This document shows positions 43,410 through 52,432 of a DNA stretch of 64,000 bases, piece after piece (positions within the stretch are counted from its first letter, which is position 1; each line of letters starts with the position of its first letter). The notes beneath the pieces are model-generated. The model saw only the letters and a program-made list of their open reading frames with translations. It did no database searches and had not been told where the DNA came from. Position numbers and translations under genes: made by a program. The stretch comes from Candidatus Kuenenia stuttgartensis (lineage in GTDB: Bacteria > Gemmatimonadota > Gemmatimonadetes > Gemmatimonadales > Gemmatimonadaceae), in contig CALQGY020000001.1 in assembly GCA_943330235.2 (NCBI GenBank), positions 25,303 to 89,302 of the forward strand, read 5' to 3'.

Positions 43410-45188
43410 CTAGCGCCCGTTCTTGACCCGCAGGCGCTGCGTGGTGCTATCCGTCTGGCCGCCACCGGCCACCATCAGCGTGAGCTGATACTCGCCGTCC
43501 GGCACCTGCGGGAAATTCAGCGTCAGGCTGCGGCCAAAGCCGCCGTCCGCGCGACCGTTGTCGGCGAAGCGCAGCGAGACCGGCGTCACCGCTTTCGACA
43601 AGCCGATGGACGAGCCCAGCTTCTGCATGAAGCTTGCCCCGATGCGTGTGGCCTTGAGCGACACCGTGAGCGGCGCCGTCACCGTCACCTGCCGGTAAAT
43701 CTCCCAGTACAGACCGATCGTCGTGCCGCCTTCGATTTCGAGCGAGCCGTACGCCGTGGCCGCGCTGCGTTCCAGCGAGGGGGTCGCGCCGGCATCGCCG
43801 CGCACGAGCACGAGATAGTCCGACAGGCGTGCGGTGCTGGGCAACGGATCGAGCGTCTGCCGTACGCGCGCCGCGCGCTTCCCCACCGGCGCGAGGACTT
43901 CCAAACTCGCCAACAGCGGCGCGTTGCCCATGGAGAGCAAGAGCGCGCTGGCCGCATTCGCACTGTCTTTGCGCACCTGACGCGGCGCCTGCCCGTTGAA
44001 CGCGTCGAAGGTCATCGCCGCGATATAGGGCGCGCGCCCCATTTCGAGTTCGCGCACCATGCGATAGCCGCCGGCGACCAGCGTTGAATCGCCTCGACGG
44101 AAGCGCGCGAATTGATGCGGCAGCGCACCGAAGCCGGCCGCGTAGCGCGGCGCGTAGCGCATTCGCGCTTTCGCACTACGCAGCGTCCAGTCCGCGGCCG
44201 TGGCCCCAACGGGCTTCGCGAGCGCCGCGGGACTCGGCACGAAGTTGAAGCTGGGGGTGGGCTCGTGTCCGATCACCTGCGGCGGTCGCGGATCAGCCAC
44301 ACCACCGTTCTGAATGGACCACGCCGTCGGCCAGCCGTAGCGCACCTGCGATTCGAGGATGTTGCGCCCGAAGCTCATGTCGTACGGAATCCGGCCCAGC
44401 GAGTGCACGCGCGAAATGGTCCAGCGCGAGTAGAGTTCACTGGCCACGTCGTTACCCGGCACCATCCACAGCGGTTGCGCCATGCGCAGAATGCGCGTGT
44501 TCTCCGCGTCGCGGTTCGCACAGGGGATGGCCTTGTACGTCACATGCATGGCCGGATCCAGCCACCAGGTCAGATCCGTCCACTCACACCGCTGCTCCAC
44601 CGGCATGCGGTCCAGCGCCCGCGCAAAGGCGCGCGCCGCGACGTCATGGCGGTTGGCGCTATGCGCCGCGAGTCCCTCCAGCGCGGCGCACCACCACGCC
44701 GTGCCGTCGCACGCCTTGGCCGCCATCGCGGCCGTGTCCAACTCGCCCGCCTCCAGCGCATAGCGCACGCGCATCCCCGACACCCAATCGTCCTTGGGGT
44801 CGGCCTGCTGTGCCTCTTTCAGCACCTGCAACAGTTCGAAGCGCTCGAGCTTCGCATCATTGCGCTCATCAGGGGGCGGCACGTCCCCGTTGTTGTTCCA
44901 GTAACAGAGATTGCCGCCCAGATCGACTTCGCAGCGGGCGTCTGCCCCGCCGTTGTAGAAGCGGAGTCCCGAGCGGTGATTGCGCTCGAATTGGTCCTGC
45001 TGCGTCCGCGCATGCGCCCCAGCCGAGCCAAGACGGTCACGATCCCCGCGCAGTGGATCCGCGGCCACCGGCACCCGCGGCGCACTGTCGCGCGGCGCAG
45101 CACCCTGCTGCGCCGCTACTGGCATCGATACGAGCAGCCACGCCACCGTCGGCACCAGCGTCCGGGCGGTCATCGAGGTGAAACGCAT
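43410..45188 (-). CDS. Large exported protein, helical-repeat N-terminus, beta C-terminus
   Basis: A 592-residue exported protein. The signal peptide is MRFTSMTARTLVPTVAWLLVSMPVAAQQ. The N-terminal half contains conserved-looking cysteine-rich segments (ADARCEVDLGGNLCYWNNNG; KACDGTAWWCAALEGLAAH) and TPR-like helices (AALEGLAAHSANRHDVAARAFARALDRMP). The C-terminal third is beta-rich, with a WEIYRQVTVTAPLTVSLKATR segment and an ending FPQVPDGEYQLTLMVAG that looks like a fibronectin-like strand pair. I do not recognise a family; GWxTD-type proteins of Bacteroidetes share this general style. GGAAGG before the ATG at 45188 fixes the start; the frame is open further but without coding character. 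Confidence 0.7.
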   Translation of the reverse strand: MRFTSMTARTLVPTVAWLLVSMPVAAQQGAAPRDSAPRVPVAADPLRGDRDRLGSAGAHARTQQDQFERNHRSGLRFYNGGADARCEVDLGGNLCYWNNNGDVPPPDERNDAKLERFELLQVLKEAQQADPKDDWVSGMRVRYALEAGELDTAAMAAKACDGTAWWCAALEGLAAHSANRHDVAARAFARALDRMPVEQRCEWTDLTWWLDPAMHVTYKAIPCANRDAENTRILRMAQPLWMVPGNDVASELYSRWTISRVHSLGRIPYDMSFGRNILESQVRYGWPTAWSIQNGGVADPRPPQVIGHEPTPSFNFVPSPAALAKPVGATAADWTLRSAKARMRYAPRYAAGFGALPHQFARFRRGDSTLVAGGYRMVRELEMGRAPYIAAMTFDAFNGQAPRQVRKDSANAASALLLSMGNAPLLASLEVLAPVGKRAARVRQTLDPLPSTARLSDYLVLVRGDAGATPSLERSAATAYGSLEIEGGTTIGLYWEIYRQVTVTAPLTVSLKATRIGASFMQKLGSSIGLSKAVTPVSLRFADNGRADGGFGRSLTLNFPQVPDGEYQLTLMVAGGGQTDSTTQRLRVKNGR

Positions 45189-45298
45189 GTAGCCTTCCCG
45201 CTGTAAGTTCGGCACCGACACACTCTGAGCGACGCATCGCTCGCCACCCGCGGAAAATAACCGCGGAGCGAAGGCACTGGAGCGTGTCTGTACCCCGG

Positions 45299-45799
45299 TC
45301 AGTGGCTTTCGGTTGCCGGCCGCACGAAGCCCGGCGGCGCCGGACTGCCAATCAGTACTGGGTTCTTGATGGCGATGAAGCCGCCCTGCCAACTGGTCCA
45401 CGCCACCGAGCCAGCGCTGGCGAGCCCCAGGATCAACACGCCGCTGAGTAGCGCCAGCCCGGGCGCCACCTCGCGCTTCGTGCGCAACATCATCCACCAC
45501 GACACCGCCGACAGCGCGCCCGTCACCAGCAAAATCACGTTCGCCACTTCGGCCGACTCTTCGTGCTCGTGCAATTGCTGCCGGTCCACGTACCACCGCT
45601 CCTCAATTTTCTCCTCGGCTTCGCCACCGCTCCAGAACGCGGGATAGACCGAGGCGCCGGCCAGCGTCAGCGTCGCGAGCGCGTACAGCAGCACGGTGCG
45701 TCGTCGCGTGATGAACGCCACCGCTGCGGCCGCGGCCCCAAGCATCGAGAGAATCACCGGAAAGTGATTGATCATCAAATGCAGTGAATGTCCGTCCAT
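45299..45799 (-). CDS. Four-helix membrane protein of unknown function
   Basis: A 166-residue integral membrane protein with four hydrophobic segments (about residues 7-26, 32-50, 87-106 and 117-135). Between helices 2 and 3 lies a charged loop with histidines (EEKIEERWYVDRQQLHEHEESAE). Two histidines at the start (HSLHLMINH) recall DUF2231-type membrane proteins, some of which bind heme or metal, but the match is weak. AAGGA precedes the ATG at 45799 by eight bases. Its promoter region is shared with the adjacent TerC gene upstream on the same strand (42-base gap). Confidence 0.65.
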   Translation of the reverse strand: MDGHSLHLMINHFPVILSMLGAAAAAVAFITRRRTVLLYALATLTLAGASVYPAFWSGGEAEEKIEERWYVDRQQLHEHEESAEVANVILLVTGALSAVSWWMMLRTKREVAPGLALLSGVLILGLASAGSVAWTSWQGGFIAIKNPVLIGSPAPPGFVRPATESH

Positions 45800-45841
45800 A
45801 CGGCTCGTCCTTGACGCCATGACAGCGTCCAATAAGGAGAA

Positions 45842-46597
45842 TCAGCGCGGAGGATCGTCGGGCATATGCGGTCCGCGCAGCTTGACGACGTCCTGCTTCT
45901 CGCGCGCCCGAATGTTCAGCATTTCGACGATGACCGAGAACGCCATCGCCACATAAGTATAGCCCTTCGCGATGTGCTGGCCGAAGCTTTCCGCGACGAG
46001 GTTGGTCCCGATGAGCACGAGGAACGCGAGTGCGAGCATCTTGATGGTGGGATGCTTGTCCACGAACGCACTGATCGGCTCGGCTGCGAACAGCATGATG
46101 CCCAACGCGACCACATTGGCCGCAATCATGATCGAGACATTGTTCGCCATGCCCACGGCCGTAATGACCGAGTCCAGCGAGAACACGATATCGATGACCA
46201 TAATCTGCAGCACGGTGCCCAGCAGCGAATGCACCGCGCGCATCGCCGCATTCTCATCAATCGGGCCTTCCAACTTCGCGTGAATTTCGGAGGTGGCCTT
46301 GCCGATGAGGAACAGACCGCCGACCAGCAGGATCAGATCACGCCCGGAGAACCCGTGGTCGAGCAGCGTGAGCAGCGGCTGCGTCAGGCGCATCACCCAG
46401 GTGATGGAGAGCAGCAGCATCACGCGCGTGACAAAGGCACCGGCCAGTCCGAACGACCGTGCGCGCGGCTGCTGCGCAACGGGCAGCCGCCCGCTGAGAA
46501 TGGAAATGAAGATGATGTTGTCGATGCCGAGGACGACCTCGAGCACCGAGAGCGTGAAGAGCGAAATCCACGCGTTCGGGTCGGACAGCCAATTCAT
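45842..46597 (-). CDS. TerC-family integral membrane protein
   Basis: A 251-residue membrane protein of the TerC/Alx group with seven hydrophobic segments. The family markers are present: EVVLGIDNIIFISIL near residue 20 and DIVFSLDSVITAVGMANN near residue 140, whose acidic residues are thought to bind manganese or another divalent ion. Members export Mn2+ or protect exported metalloproteins. The C-terminus is a basic cytoplasmic tail. ATG at 46597 corresponds to the usual M-x-W-L start; the frame is open 24 codons upstream. Divergent from queC. Confidence 0.9.
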   Translation of the reverse strand: MNWLSDPNAWISLFTLSVLEVVLGIDNIIFISILSGRLPVAQQPRARSFGLAGAFVTRVMLLLSITWVMRLTQPLLTLLDHGFSGRDLILLVGGLFLIGKATSEIHAKLEGPIDENAAMRAVHSLLGTVLQIMVIDIVFSLDSVITAVGMANNVSIMIAANVVALGIMLFAAEPISAFVDKHPTIKMLALAFLVLIGTNLVAESFGQHIAKGYTYVAMAFSVIVEMLNIRAREKQDVVKLRGPHMPDDPPR

Positions 46598-46709
46598 GGA
46601 GGGCGGGGCGGGATGGAGTGCGGACGCGACACGAAACACAAGGATGGCATCACCCACCCGCGCCAACAACCCGATTGACCGGACGGGCCACCCGCGCCGC
46701 GGAATTCGC

Positions 46710-46720
46710 TACTTTGCGTG
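46710..46720 (+). promoter_or_regulatory. Leaderless-type -10 element before queC
   Basis: TACTTT at 46710-46715 is five bases before the ATG at 46721, implying a transcript that begins at the start codon. There is no Shine-Dalgarno sequence and no recognisable preQ1 riboswitch in the upstream region. Confidence 0.45.
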
Positions 46721-47434
46721 ATGTCCGCGCCTACTACCTCTGCTCCCCGCCCTGCGGTTGTCCTGCTGTCCGGCGGCCTCGATTCCACGACGGTGCTGGC
46801 CATCGCCAAGCGCGACGGATTCACGCCCTACGCCATGACGTTCCGCTACGGCCAGCGGCACGCCGTGGAAATCGATGCGGCGCGGCGTGTCGCCGCGGCC
46901 CACGATGTCGCGCAGCACGTGGTGGTGGATATCGACCTGCGCCTCTGGGGCGGCTCGGCGCTGACCGGCGACGTCGCCGTGCCCAAAGACCGCGATGTGG
47001 ATGCCACGCACCACGACATCCCGGTCACGTACGTGCCGGCGCGCAACACGATTTTTCTCTCCTTCGCGCTGGCGTGGGCGGAGGTGCTCGGCGCCGACGC
47101 CATCTTCATTGGCGTGAATGCGCTCGACTACTCCGGCTATCCAGACTGTCGCCCGGAGTACATCGCCGCCTTTGCGGAGATGGCCAATCTGGCCACGCGC
47201 CGCGGCGTCGAGGGGACGCAACGCCTCACCATTCATGCCCCGCTGCAGCACCTGAGCAAGGCGGACATCATCGCGCTGGGGCAGTCGCTGGGTGTGGACT
47301 ATGCCATCACCACCAGCTGCTACGATCCCGCATCCGACGGGACCGCGTGCGGCCACTGCGATGCCTGCCAACTGCGCTTGAAGGGGTTCGCCGCCAATCA
47401 GACGCGCGATCCGATTGCCTACGCCGCCGTCTAG
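46721..47434 (+). CDS. queC: 7-cyano-7-deazaguanine synthase
   Basis: A 237-residue ATP-dependent enzyme that turns 7-carboxy-7-deazaguanine and ammonia into preQ0 in queuosine biosynthesis. The PP-loop is [10 protein letters not shown] (about residue 16), the middle carries [19 protein letters not shown], and the C-terminal zinc site is the cysteine set in [20 protein letters not shown]. Length matches QueC. The gene precedes queE by 15 bases. queD and queF are not in the window. Confidence 0.95.
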   Translation: MSAPTTSAPRPAVVLLSGGLDSTTVLAIAKRDGFTPYAMTFRYGQRHAVEIDAARRVAAAHDVAQHVVVDIDLRLWGGSALTGDVAVPKDRDVDATHHDIPVTYVPARNTIFLSFALAWAEVLGADAIFIGVNALDYSGYPDCRPEYIAAFAEMANLATRRGVEGTQRLTIHAPLQHLSKADIIALGQSLGVDYAITTSCYDPASDGTACGHCDACQLRLKGFAANQTRDPIAYAAV

Positions 47435-47449
47435 GGCCGCCCCCGCCTC

Positions 47450-48088
47450 ATGACCTACACTGTCAAAGAGTGCTTTTACACGCTGCAGGGTGAGGGCGTG
47501 CACGCCGGGCGTCCCGCGGTCTTCTGCCGCTTCTCGGGGTGCAACCTGTGGACGGGGCGCGCCGAGGATCGCGCGAGCGCGGTCTGTACGTTCTGCGACA
47601 CGGACTTTGTCGGTGTCGGTCCGGACGGCGGCAAGTTCGCCACGGCCGCCGCGCTGGCCGCCTTCGTGAAGAGCCGCTGGCCCGCCGACGCGCCGGCGGA
47701 CGTGCCGCCCTTTGTCGTCTGCACGGGGGGCGAGCCCCTGCTGCAGCTGGATGCTGAGGCGCTCGCTGCGCTCCATGCCGAGGGCTTTCAGGTGGCCGTG
47801 GAGACCAACGGGACCCAGCCGGCCCCGGCGGGGCTCGACTGGGTCTGCGTCAGCCCGAAGGCCAACGCGCCCCTGGCGCTCTCGGCAGGCGACGAACTCA
47901 AGCTCGTCTTCCCACAGGCGCTGGCCATGCCCGAGCGCTTCGAAGGACTCGCCTTCCGGTATTTCCTGCTCCAGCCCATGGACGGCCCCGACGTGGCCGA
48001 CAACACCCGGGCAGCGCTGGCCTACTGCCTGGCGCATCCCCGCTGGCGGCTTTCGGTGCAGACGCACAAAGCGCTCGGGATCCGGTAA
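47450..48088 (+). CDS. queE: 7-carboxy-7-deazaguanine synthase (radical SAM)
   Basis: A 212-residue radical-SAM enzyme that forms 7-carboxy-7-deazaguanine. Cluster cysteines are Cys31, Cys46 and Cys49, spaced C-x14-C-x2-C (FSGCNLW ... AVCTFCDTD), the extended spacing known for the Burkholderia-type enzyme rather than the common C-x3-C-x2-C. The GEGVHAGRPAVFCRF start and CTGGEPLLQ motif are typical QueE. It is directly downstream of queC, which acts on its product. Confidence 0.95.
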   Translation: MTYTVKECFYTLQGEGVHAGRPAVFCRFSGCNLWTGRAEDRASAVCTFCDTDFVGVGPDGGKFATAAALAAFVKSRWPADAPADVPPFVVCTGGEPLLQLDAEALAALHAEGFQVAVETNGTQPAPAGLDWVCVSPKANAPLALSAGDELKLVFPQALAMPERFEGLAFRYFLLQPMDGPDVADNTRAALAYCLAHPRWRLSVQTHKALGIR

Positions 48089-48253
48089 CGGCGTCAGATC
48101 ACAAAGCTGATCGACTGGCCTGCGGGCGGGACGATAATTGCCCCCGATGTAACGGTCGCGGTAGCGCCCCGTTCGTCTAGCCAATAGCTTTTCAGATCCC
48201 ATGAGGTTGCTCCGCCGGCCTCATCGCTCGTCACTCCGCGCCCCATCCGTCTC

Positions 48254-48817
48254 GTGGCTCTTCCGCGTCGTCTGCTCGTTCCGATCTGCCTCGCTGCCGC
48301 GCTCGTCGCGGGCGCGTCGCATGCCGGTGCGCAGACGATCGAGTCGAAGAAGCCCTTCGCGGCGTTCAGCGCCTCGGCCTCGGGCTTGCGCGACAGCATC
48401 GTCGCGATGGCGCGTGGACAGATCGGCACGCGCTACAAGCTCGGTGGTACGAGTCCCAATCGTGCGCTCGACTGCAGCGGTCTCGTGAAGTACGTGATGA
48501 GCGCCCTCGATGTGATGCTGCCGCGCACGGCGCGTCAGCAGGCCACCGTCGGACAGGAAGTGCCGAAAGATCTGGCTGCGCTCAAGCCGGGTGATCTGCT
48601 CACCTTCGGTCGCGGCAAGAAAATCTCGCACATCGGCATTTATGTGGGCGACGGTCGCATGGTGCACGCCAGCACGTCGCAGCGTCGTGTCATCGAGACC
48701 AAGCTCACCGCGCGCTCGCCGCTCATCCGGCAGTGGAAGGGCGTACGCCGACTGGTGGACGGCACCCGCGCCGGATTCCGCGACAGTCTGCTCGCCATCG
48801 CCGACACACTGCGCTAA
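48254..48817 (+). CDS. Exported NlpC/P60-family cell-wall hydrolase
   Basis: A 187-residue exported peptidoglycan hydrolase. The signal peptide runs to about ASHAGAQ (residue 27). The NlpC/P60 catalytic cysteine is in RALDCSGLVKY (about residue 77), and the histidine pair is in ISHIGIYVGDGRMVHAS (about 122-139), so the Cys-His machinery is intact. It should cleave stem peptides (D-gamma-Glu-diaminopimelate type). The start is GTG at 48254. It stands alone before the DUF218 gene. Confidence 0.88.
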   Translation: MALPRRLLVPICLAAALVAGASHAGAQTIESKKPFAAFSASASGLRDSIVAMARGQIGTRYKLGGTSPNRALDCSGLVKYVMSALDVMLPRTARQQATVGQEVPKDLAALKPGDLLTFGRGKKISHIGIYVGDGRMVHASTSQRRVIETKLTARSPLIRQWKGVRRLVDGTRAGFRDSLLAIADTLR

Positions 48818-48838
48818 GCGCAGTTCGCACGCGTGGTC

Positions 48839-49702
48839 ATGATCGCCGGCATGCGCACGCGCGATCTGTTGTTGCGAGGACGCGGCGCCGACATCGGTGC
48901 GCGGGCTCCCCAGTTCATCATTCGCGCCTGCGGCGCCGCACTCGGTCTGTCCACCGTGGCGCTCGCGCACGCCCTCGGCATCTGGTATCTGCTACCCGTA
49001 CCGGAGTGGGCGCTCTATCTGGTTGGCGTGGCCGTCGGTGCGGTGCTCGCACCGTCGGCCATCGGCTCGCTGCTCTGGGTGATCAACGGCGCATTGGCCT
49101 TCATGCTGATGCTCGTGATGTACACGCCCATGGTGCGCCCGATGATTGCCCCGTTCATTCGCGCCGATGGCGCGCGCACGAATGCCGCGCCGCCGGACGC
49201 CGTCGTCGTGCTGTCCGGAACGATTACGGACGACGGCCGCATGACGGGTCCAGCACTTGATCGGTTGCTGACCGCGATGGCGGTGGCGAAGGCCCGCCGC
49301 GTCAGCGAACTGGCACTCTCGGTGGTGGAGGTGGGGGATGAACACCCGCCCGTTCGGTCGGAGGCCGATCAGCGTGCGCTGGTGGCCCTCGCAGCCCCCG
49401 AACTGTCGCTGCACTTCGTGCGCGACGTGCACAGCACACGCGATGAGGCATTGGGCTTCTCGGCGCTCGCGCGGACGCACCAGTGGCGCCGCGTCATCGT
49501 GGTCACCTCGCCGATGCATACGCGGCGCGCCTGTGCGGCGATGGAAGCCGTGGGCCTCGCCGTGGAATGTCGGCCCTCGGATGGGCGGGACTACTCGGTC
49601 CGCGACCTGTCGCACTCGGAAGCGCGGCGGTTGGCCTTTCAGGACGTCCTCTACGAAGTCGCCGCCACCGCGCTCTATCGGGCACGCGGCTGGATGCGGT
49701 AG
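48839..49702 (+). CDS. DUF218 / YdcF-SanA-like membrane protein
   Basis: A 287-residue protein with two or three N-terminal membrane segments (about 25-100) and a C-terminal DUF218 domain (115-285). Domain markers: DAVVVLSGT (about 118), TGPALDRLLTAMAVAKA, the acidic SVVEVGDEHPP, and the histidine-containing HQWRRVIVVTSPMHTRRA (about 215-232). Relatives ElyC and SanA affect envelope integrity, including O-antigen/peptidoglycan precursor handling. ATG at 48839 was used; a GTG two codons upstream is possible. Confidence 0.85.
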   Translation: MIAGMRTRDLLLRGRGADIGARAPQFIIRACGAALGLSTVALAHALGIWYLLPVPEWALYLVGVAVGAVLAPSAIGSLLWVINGALAFMLMLVMYTPMVRPMIAPFIRADGARTNAAPPDAVVVLSGTITDDGRMTGPALDRLLTAMAVAKARRVSELALSVVEVGDEHPPVRSEADQRALVALAAPELSLHFVRDVHSTRDEALGFSALARTHQWRRVIVVTSPMHTRRACAAMEAVGLAVECRPSDGRDYSVRDLSHSEARRLAFQDVLYEVAATALYRARGWMR

Positions 49703-49838
49703 CGGTAGCCGTCGCCGTCGCCATTGAAACGTGTGCGCTACGTCACACAAAACTTTCACAAAGCGTGACGCAGCTCACTGTCAGCGGCCTGCGGGCGCCG
49801 ATAGGTTCAGCGCGTAGGCCCCCCTTATCCCAACTGCC

Positions 49839-50792
49839 ATGACCGTTTTCGCCATTCGTCATCGTGTCCTGACGGCCGCCGCGTGCGTGCTCGTCGGCGC
49901 CACCCTGTCGGCCTGCACCGACGCCGCCTCGAAGGCCCGCGCCGACTCGCTGGCCGCCGAACTCGCCAGCGTCAACGCGCAGCGCGATTCGCTGCAAGGC
50001 GTGATGTCGTCCTCGTCGGCCGAGAAGGACCGCGCCCTGAGCCAGGTGGTGGAAGCCACCAAATTTGCCGAAGAAGTCGATGTCGAACTGCGGAAGGTCC
50101 GCGGCCTGACGTCCAAGGTCTCCGTGAACAAGACGGACGAGTCGGGCAAGACCGAAGCGGCCGACGCGCAGAAGGACATTCTGAACCGGCTGGCGCAGAT
50201 GCGTCAGCGCTTGACCGCGCGACAGGCCCAGATCACCGCGATGCTGGACACCATGAAGTCGCTCCGTGCGGACTCGGGTGCCACGGCTTCGTTGCTGGCC
50301 GATCTGAATGCACGCCTCGCCACGCGCGAAAAGGAGATCATCGCGTTTCAGGATGAGATCAAGGCGCTGCGGACGCAGAACGCGACGCTCACGGCGGAGA
50401 AGGCCACGCTCACCGATACGGTGAAGGCCATGGACGTGCGCGAGAACAAAGTCTTTTATATCGTCGCCAATCGCCGCACGTTGCTGGCGGATGGCATCGT
50501 GACCGAAGAAGGCGGCTCGCGCGGCCTGTTGATTGTGAAGCTGGGCAAGACGCTGGTCCCGGCGCGCACCCTCGACGAATCCCGCTTCACCGCCGGCGAC
50601 CGTCGTCAGACGTTGACCATCGCGTTGCCGCGCGCGGACCGTCCCTATCGCATCGTCTCGCGCCACGACGTCGGCCTGATCGAAGTCGCGAAGAAGGAGA
50701 AGGATGGCTCGTTCCGCGGTGAGTCCATCAAGATCCTGGATCCGGCGAAGTTCTGGGCCGTATCGCGCTACCTGATCATCTCCGAGAAGTAA
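49839..50792 (+). CDS. Coiled-coil lipoprotein
   Basis: A 317-residue lipoprotein with lipobox TLSAC (about residues 22-26). Residues 30-205 are predicted coiled coil with repeated heptads (SLAAELASVNAQRDSLQGVMSSSSAEKDRAL; LATREKEIIAFQDEIKALRTQ). The C-terminal 110 residues form a small beta domain (VFYIVANRRTLLADGIVTEE ... PYRIVSRHDVGLIEV). The role is unknown; the shape suggests a periplasmic or outer-membrane scaffold. A TTATCC hexamer eight bases before the ATG suggests a very short leader. A hairpin follows at 50806. Confidence 0.78.
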   Translation: MTVFAIRHRVLTAAACVLVGATLSACTDAASKARADSLAAELASVNAQRDSLQGVMSSSSAEKDRALSQVVEATKFAEEVDVELRKVRGLTSKVSVNKTDESGKTEAADAQKDILNRLAQMRQRLTARQAQITAMLDTMKSLRADSGATASLLADLNARLATREKEIIAFQDEIKALRTQNATLTAEKATLTDTVKAMDVRENKVFYIVANRRTLLADGIVTEEGGSRGLLIVKLGKTLVPARTLDESRFTAGDRRQTLTIALPRADRPYRIVSRHDVGLIEVAKKEKDGSFRGESIKILDPAKFWAVSRYLIISEK

Positions 50793-50805
50793 TTCTCGGC
50801 ACATC

Positions 50806-50836
50806 GTGCCCGACCGCGGACCACGCGGTCGAGCAC
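50806..50836. terminator. Terminator hairpin between convergent genes
   Basis: An 8-base perfect stem (50811-50818 with 50824-50831) extended by four further pairs after one mismatch, with loop GACCA. It lies between the coiled-coil lipoprotein gene (+) and the DUF983 gene (-). Confidence 0.65.
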
Positions 50837-50846
50837 AGCGGCGGCG

Positions 50847-51281
50847 TCAGAGATGCGGCAGTTCGCGATCTCCGACGTCGCCGCTTGTTACATGCCAGTT
50901 CAACTCTTCCGGCGATAACGGTCGGATGGCGATGTCCACCGCCAGCCACGTGGTCTTCGAGAACGGATAGCACAGCATGCAGCCGGACAGCATCAACGTC
51001 GCAGTCACGTACGTGAGCAGGTTCCACGGCGGGTTGGGCCACGTGAGGTACACGAAGCCGCATACGCAGAAGAACAGAATGAGCTCGACCGCGATGAGAT
51101 TGAACAGGTACGCGCCCACGAAGTAATCGCCTTCGCCGCGTTCCAGTCTCAGTCCGCACGTCGGGCAATGCGGCTTGAGTTTGAAGAACGTCTCGAACAG
51201 TCCGCGGCCGCCGCAATGCGGGCAGCGGAGCAACAGCGCGCGTCCCAGCAGGGTACCGAGCCCGGGTCGGAGAAAACTCAC
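50847..51281 (-). CDS. DUF983-family membrane protein
   Basis: A 144-residue protein of the DUF983 family: a two-CxxC zinc-ribbon-like start (LRCPHCGGRGLFETFFKLKPHCPTCGLRLERGEGDYFVGAYL, about residues 18-60) followed by two membrane segments. Members are found near cytochrome oxidase genes in many bacteria, with unknown function. The GTG start at 51281 overlaps the TGA of the MetX-like gene (GTGA), so the two are coupled. Track frames further upstream were rejected because the family start fits here. Confidence 0.85.
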   Translation of the reverse strand: MSFLRPGLGTLLGRALLLRCPHCGGRGLFETFFKLKPHCPTCGLRLERGEGDYFVGAYLFNLIAVELILFFCVCGFVYLTWPNPPWNLLTYVTATLMLSGCMLCYPFSKTTWLAVDIAIRPLSPEELNWHVTSGDVGDRELPHL

Positions 51282-52432
51282 CGCTCGGGCAGCGACGACA
51301 GGAACTCCCGGAGATATCCGCCCCACACGCTGGGTAGCGAGTGCGTACCATGCCCGCGCGTCTGATCCGTGATTGGCAGCAGAATGAATCGCGTCTTCGG
51401 CATCTTGGCGGCGTACATCTCGGCCAGCTTGAGCTCGGGCGGATTCACCTGATCGTCGGCGGAATTGATGAACAACGCCGGCGCGGTGACCTGTGCGAGG
51501 CGTGCCGACGGATCGTAGTCACGCGACGAATCAAACTGATACAGAAAGTCATTCGCGTCGGTGGTCTTCACACCGCGATCGAGATACGCGCGAATCACGC
51601 TGTCGGCCGCGTCACGCGTGGGCGCCTGCTTGTGCTGCAACAGCGGCGCGCTCCCCATGATGTACAGCATCATCTCGGCCGTTCGCAGTCCCGCCGGCTG
51701 CGATGTGTAGTTGCCGCCGTTCCACGTCGGATCCGTGCGGATGGCGTCCATGGCCATCGTGCGGATCATGCGATTGCGTCCGGCGATCTGCGTGGGCACG
51801 CAGGCAAAGGGTGCCAGGCCGTCCATGAACTCCGGATACGTTTCGCCCCAGACCCAGCCGTGCATGCAGCCCATGGAGGTCCCCATGATCAGCCGCAGGT
51901 GGTTCACGCCCAGATGTTCGGTCAGCAGGCGATGCTGTGCCGTGACCATGTCGTCGTAGGTGTAGCGCGGGAACTTGGCGTGCAGACCATCGCTGGGCTT
52001 GCTAGAGCCACCGTGGCCGATGCCGTCGGGCAGCACGATGAAATAGCGCGCACTGTCCAGCAGCTGCCCCGGGCCAAACAGCTGGCCGGCATACGTGGCG
52101 CTCAAGAAGCTCCGCCCCGACCCGCCGGTGCCGTGCAGAATCATCACGGCATTCCGGACCACTCCGCGCGCATCCTTGCGAGGGGTACCCAGCGTGGTGT
52201 AGTGGAGGCGGAGGCTGGGCAGCACCTCGCCCGAGGCGAAGCGGAAGTTCGCCACCTCAAAGTTCCCTTCGGTCCCTGCTCGGCCCCACGCGTTGGCGGG
52301 TGCCTGCGCAGAGAGCGCGATTGGAGAAGAAGACACGAGCGCCAGCGCCGCCGCGATGCCGTACACGCGGGCGAACGTCGTGAGGACGCGGTGCCGAGCA
52401 CCGCGGGGACGAGTCGGAGCGGAAGGAGTCAT
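51278..52432 (-). CDS. Exported MetX-like alpha/beta-hydrolase
   Basis: A 384-residue alpha/beta-hydrolase with the outline of homoserine O-acetyltransferases but carrying an export signal (hydrophobic stretch 25-45 ending ALSAQ). The nucleophile elbow is LIMGTSMGCMHGW (Ser in the G-T-S-M-G context), the acid is expected at INSADDQVNPPELK, and the base histidine at RGHGTHSLP. The substrate is unknown; periplasmic location argues against methionine synthesis. A TACGTT hexamer five bases before the ATG suggests a leaderless transcript. Confidence 0.8.
   Translation of the reverse strand: MTPSAPTRPRGARHRVLTTFARVYGIAAALALVSSSPIALSAQAPANAWGRAGTEGNFEVANFRFASGEVLPSLRLHYTTLGTPRKDARGVVRNAVMILHGTGGSGRSFLSATYAGQLFGPGQLLDSARYFIVLPDGIGHGGSSKPSDGLHAKFPRYTYDDMVTAQHRLLTEHLGVNHLRLIMGTSMGCMHGWVWGETYPEFMDGLAPFACVPTQIAGRNRMIRTMAMDAIRTDPTWNGGNYTSQPAGLRTAEMMLYIMGSAPLLQHKQAPTRDAADSVIRAYLDRGVKTTDANDFLYQFDSSRDYDPSARLAQVTAPALFINSADDQVNPPELKLAEMYAAKMPKTRFILLPITDQTRGHGTHSLPSVWGGYLREFLSSLPER

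Noticed and set aside
46598..46720. preQ1 riboswitch before queC
   Set aside because: No short C-rich stem-loop with an A-rich tail is visible and the -10 element lies 5 bases before the start codon, leaving no leader.
48094..48429. 111-codon minus-strand frame overlapping the NlpC/P60 gene
   Set aside because: Antisense to a gene with intact catalytic residues; no motif or ribosome site.
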